Positions 62,616 through 64,000 of a stretch of DNA of 64,000 bases are shown here, one piece after another. How positions within the stretch are numbered: the stretch's first letter is position 1; each line of letters begins with the position of its first letter. Source of the stretch: Sphingopyxis sp. JAI128. Lineage in GTDB: Bacteria > Pseudomonadota > Alphaproteobacteria > Sphingomonadales > Sphingomonadaceae. The stretch is from contig NZ_JACHDA010000003.1 of NCBI RefSeq assembly GCF_014207235.1, positions 1 through 64,000 of the forward strand, given 5' to 3'. The notes beneath the pieces were generated by a model. It saw only the letters and a program-made list of their open reading frames with translations, made no database searches and was not told where the DNA came from. The position numbers were made by a program, and so were the translations under genes.

Positions 62616-64000
62616 TTATTTTTTCGGATTCTTGCCGGTTGCGTTCTTTTTTGCAACCGGTTTCACCCTGATCTTCGCGGCAGGTTTCGGCGCGGCTTTC
62701 ACCTTCGCCTTGGGTTTGGGCGCCGCTTTCGACTTTACCGTAACGGCTTTCGGTCTTGCAGGTTCCGGCGGCGCCACCATCAAATCGGCGAAACTTTCGT
62801 CGATGCATTCGCGGAAAAAGGCGATGTCGGGCATGATCGCGCGTTCCGAAATGAGCGAGAAGGCGATGCGACCGTTGTAGCTGGGGGTCGCGACGAACAG
62901 CCCCATATTGTTCGCGAGCGGCGCCATGCCGTGCTGCTGCACGAGTTTGGCACCCGCAAGGTAGAGCGGCACCTGCGCACCGGGGACGTTGGAGATGAAG
63001 AGGTTGGTCCCGCGCACCGCAAAACGCTCGCTGGTGACCAGCCGCGCCACCGCCGCCATCGTCGCACCGGGAATATGCTGCGACAGGTCGGTCATGATCC
63101 GGGCGCTGACGCCGGCCTTCGCTTCCTTTGCCTCGACCGTATAGTCGCGCACCGCGGCGAGCCGTTCGAGCGGATCGGCAATGTCGGTGCGGATCGGCAC
63201 GCTCATCGCCGACACCTGATTGCCCGGCGTCGCCGCCTTGCCGCCCTTGCCGCGCAGATTGACCGGCGCGACCGCGACAAGGCTCTCTTTCGGCAATTCC
63301 TTGTGCTTGGCGAGATATTTGCGCAGCGCGCCGCCGACCGTGGCGAGCACGACGTCGTTGACCGTCGCGCCAGGCACCTTCTTGCGGATCTCTGCCACGT
63401 CGGCCAGCGCGACCGTCGTCGCATCGAACATCTTGTGCGGGCCGACGGGCACGTTGAAGCGCGTTTCGGGAACCCCTGCGGTCATCCCGCCTTCGGCGAT
63501 CGACTTGCGCGCCGAGGCGACGATCGCGGGCGACATCTTCATCAGCGCGTTCATGAACTTGACCGGCGACTGCATCGAAGCCGACCAGGCACGCGACAGC
63601 GTTTCGGCGCTCGACGGCGCCTTGCCCAATTCCTCGATCGGCGGCGGTTCGCGAATGGCGGGGGTGCCTTTCGCGTCGATGTCGCTCATCGCAATGAAGG
63701 CGTGCGCCCCCGATGCGCCATCGACCGCGGCATGATGGACCCGGTGGAGCATCGCGAAGCTGCCCTTGGGTATGCCGGGAATGCGATCGAGCCCCTCGAT
63801 GATATAAATATCCCAGAGCGGACGATTCATGTCCATCGGCTTTGAAAACCAGCGTGCGACCGCGATGCAGAATTGCCGCCAGTCGCCGGGTTCGGGCAGC
63901 CGCGCGTGGCTCATATGCGCCTCGATATCGAAATGCTCGTCCTCGACCCAATAGGGATGGTCGATGTCGAAGGGCAGCCGGTGGAGGCGTCGTTTGAACA
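62616..64000 (-). CDS. Wax ester synthase / diacylglycerol acyltransferase, start off the right edge
   Basis: The frame stays open to the right edge (upstream residues include DHPYWVEDEHFDIEAHMSHA), so the N-terminus is outside the window. The WS/DGAT catalytic motif HRVHHAAVDGASG is present, as are VNDVVLATVGGALRKYL and ISNVPGAQVPLYLAGA. This enzyme makes wax esters or triacylglycerol. After the conserved domain, a tail of about 50 residues is rich in Lys, Ala and Pro (KAAPKPKAKVKAAPKPAAK), like histone- or PhaF-type tails. A patatin gene follows two bases downstream. Confidence 0.92.
   Translation of the reverse strand, partial: FKRRLHRLPFDIDHPYWVEDEHFDIEAHMSHARLPEPGDWRQFCIAVARWFSKPMDMNRPLWDIYIIEGLDRIPGIPKGSFAMLHRVHHAAVDGASGAHAFIAMSDIDAKGTPAIREPPPIEELGKAPSSAETLSRAWSASMQSPVKFMNALMKMSPAIVASARKSIAEGGMTAGVPETRFNVPVGPHKMFDATTVALADVAEIRKKVPGATVNDVVLATVGGALRKYLAKHKELPKESLVAVAPVNLRGKGGKAATPGNQVSAMSVPIRTDIADPLERLAAVRDYTVEAKEAKAGVSARIMTDLSQHIPGATMAAVARLVTSERFAVRGTNLFISNVPGAQVPLYLAGAKLVQQHGMAPLANNMGLFVATPSYNGRIAFSLISERAIMPDIAFFRECIDESFADLMVAPPEPARPKAVTVKSKAAPKPKAKVKAAPKPAAKIRVKPVAKKNATGKNPKK

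Noticed and set aside
1-64000. CRISPR arrays and insertion sequences.
   Set aside because: The only regular repeats are the three 42-bp units at 35096 and palindromic intergenic elements; no repeat-spacer array or transposase was seen.

Overview
The window reads as chromosome from a high-GC alphaproteobacterium of the Sphingomonadales, most likely Sphingopyxis or a close relative. This is an inference. It rests on a sciP cell-cycle gene (a family confined to Alphaproteobacteria), a TonB-receptor/MFS/SDR gene set of the kind common in sphingomonads, an argH-lipoprotein-lysA order, and dispersed palindromic intergenic repeats of the sort seen in sphingomonads. I saw no rRNA, tRNA, CRISPR array or insertion sequence.

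Layout. 1-6722 (minus) is the N-terminal part of a giant repeat-rich autotransporter whose C-terminus lies off the left edge. 7274-12358 (minus) is a compact operon of TonB receptor, MFS transporter and two SDR enzymes. It faces a two-gene sensor pair (12854-14780, plus): an RsbQ-like alpha/beta hydrolase overlapping a PAS histidine kinase. 15239-25000 is mixed metabolism: a GNAT, an S41 peptidase with a palindromic promoter site, an acyltransferase, an acyl-CoA carboxylase beta subunit, a thioredoxin-like/SDR/DMT operon, tsaC and an acyl-CoA dehydrogenase. 25004-27534 is a CHASE2-EAL c-di-GMP phosphodiesterase followed by a 20-codon Gly-rich ORF with its own terminator. 28021-31391 is class I ribonucleotide reductase (nrdA, a small membrane protein, nrdB).

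31536-34229 is an accessory patch with an AT-rich PD-(D/E)XK-type protein and an HNH endonuclease, probably defence related. 34369-41963 holds a solitary HTH protein, a 42-bp tandem repeat, many small secreted or membrane proteins, a thermonuclease, a DsbA-like protein and a 46-residue basic microprotein. 42023-47223 carries mnmA, sciP with a candidate CtrA site, a lipoprotein, a GNAT and lepA. 47741-50536 is a single-polypeptide MmeI-type restriction-modification enzyme with an AT-richer specificity region. 50766-52938 is an unrecognised operon: a 48-residue peptide followed by two proteins that look like beta-barrel (cupin-like) plus HEAT-type domains. 53197-57020 is argH, lipoprotein, lysA and a siroheme-synthase-like gene, tightly overlapped. 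58156-59157 is gpsA. 59352-64000 is a lipid-storage cluster (WS/DGAT acyltransferase, patatin lipase, two alpha/beta hydrolases) that runs off the right edge.

The most interesting candidates for undescribed biology are the 48-residue peptide operon, the hydrolase/PAS-kinase pair beside the uptake operon, the PD-(D/E)XK/HNH cassette, the Gly-rich micro-ORF, and the peptide-like GLTFTDLW repeat that recurs 12 kb away. No functional assignment here was checked by database search.
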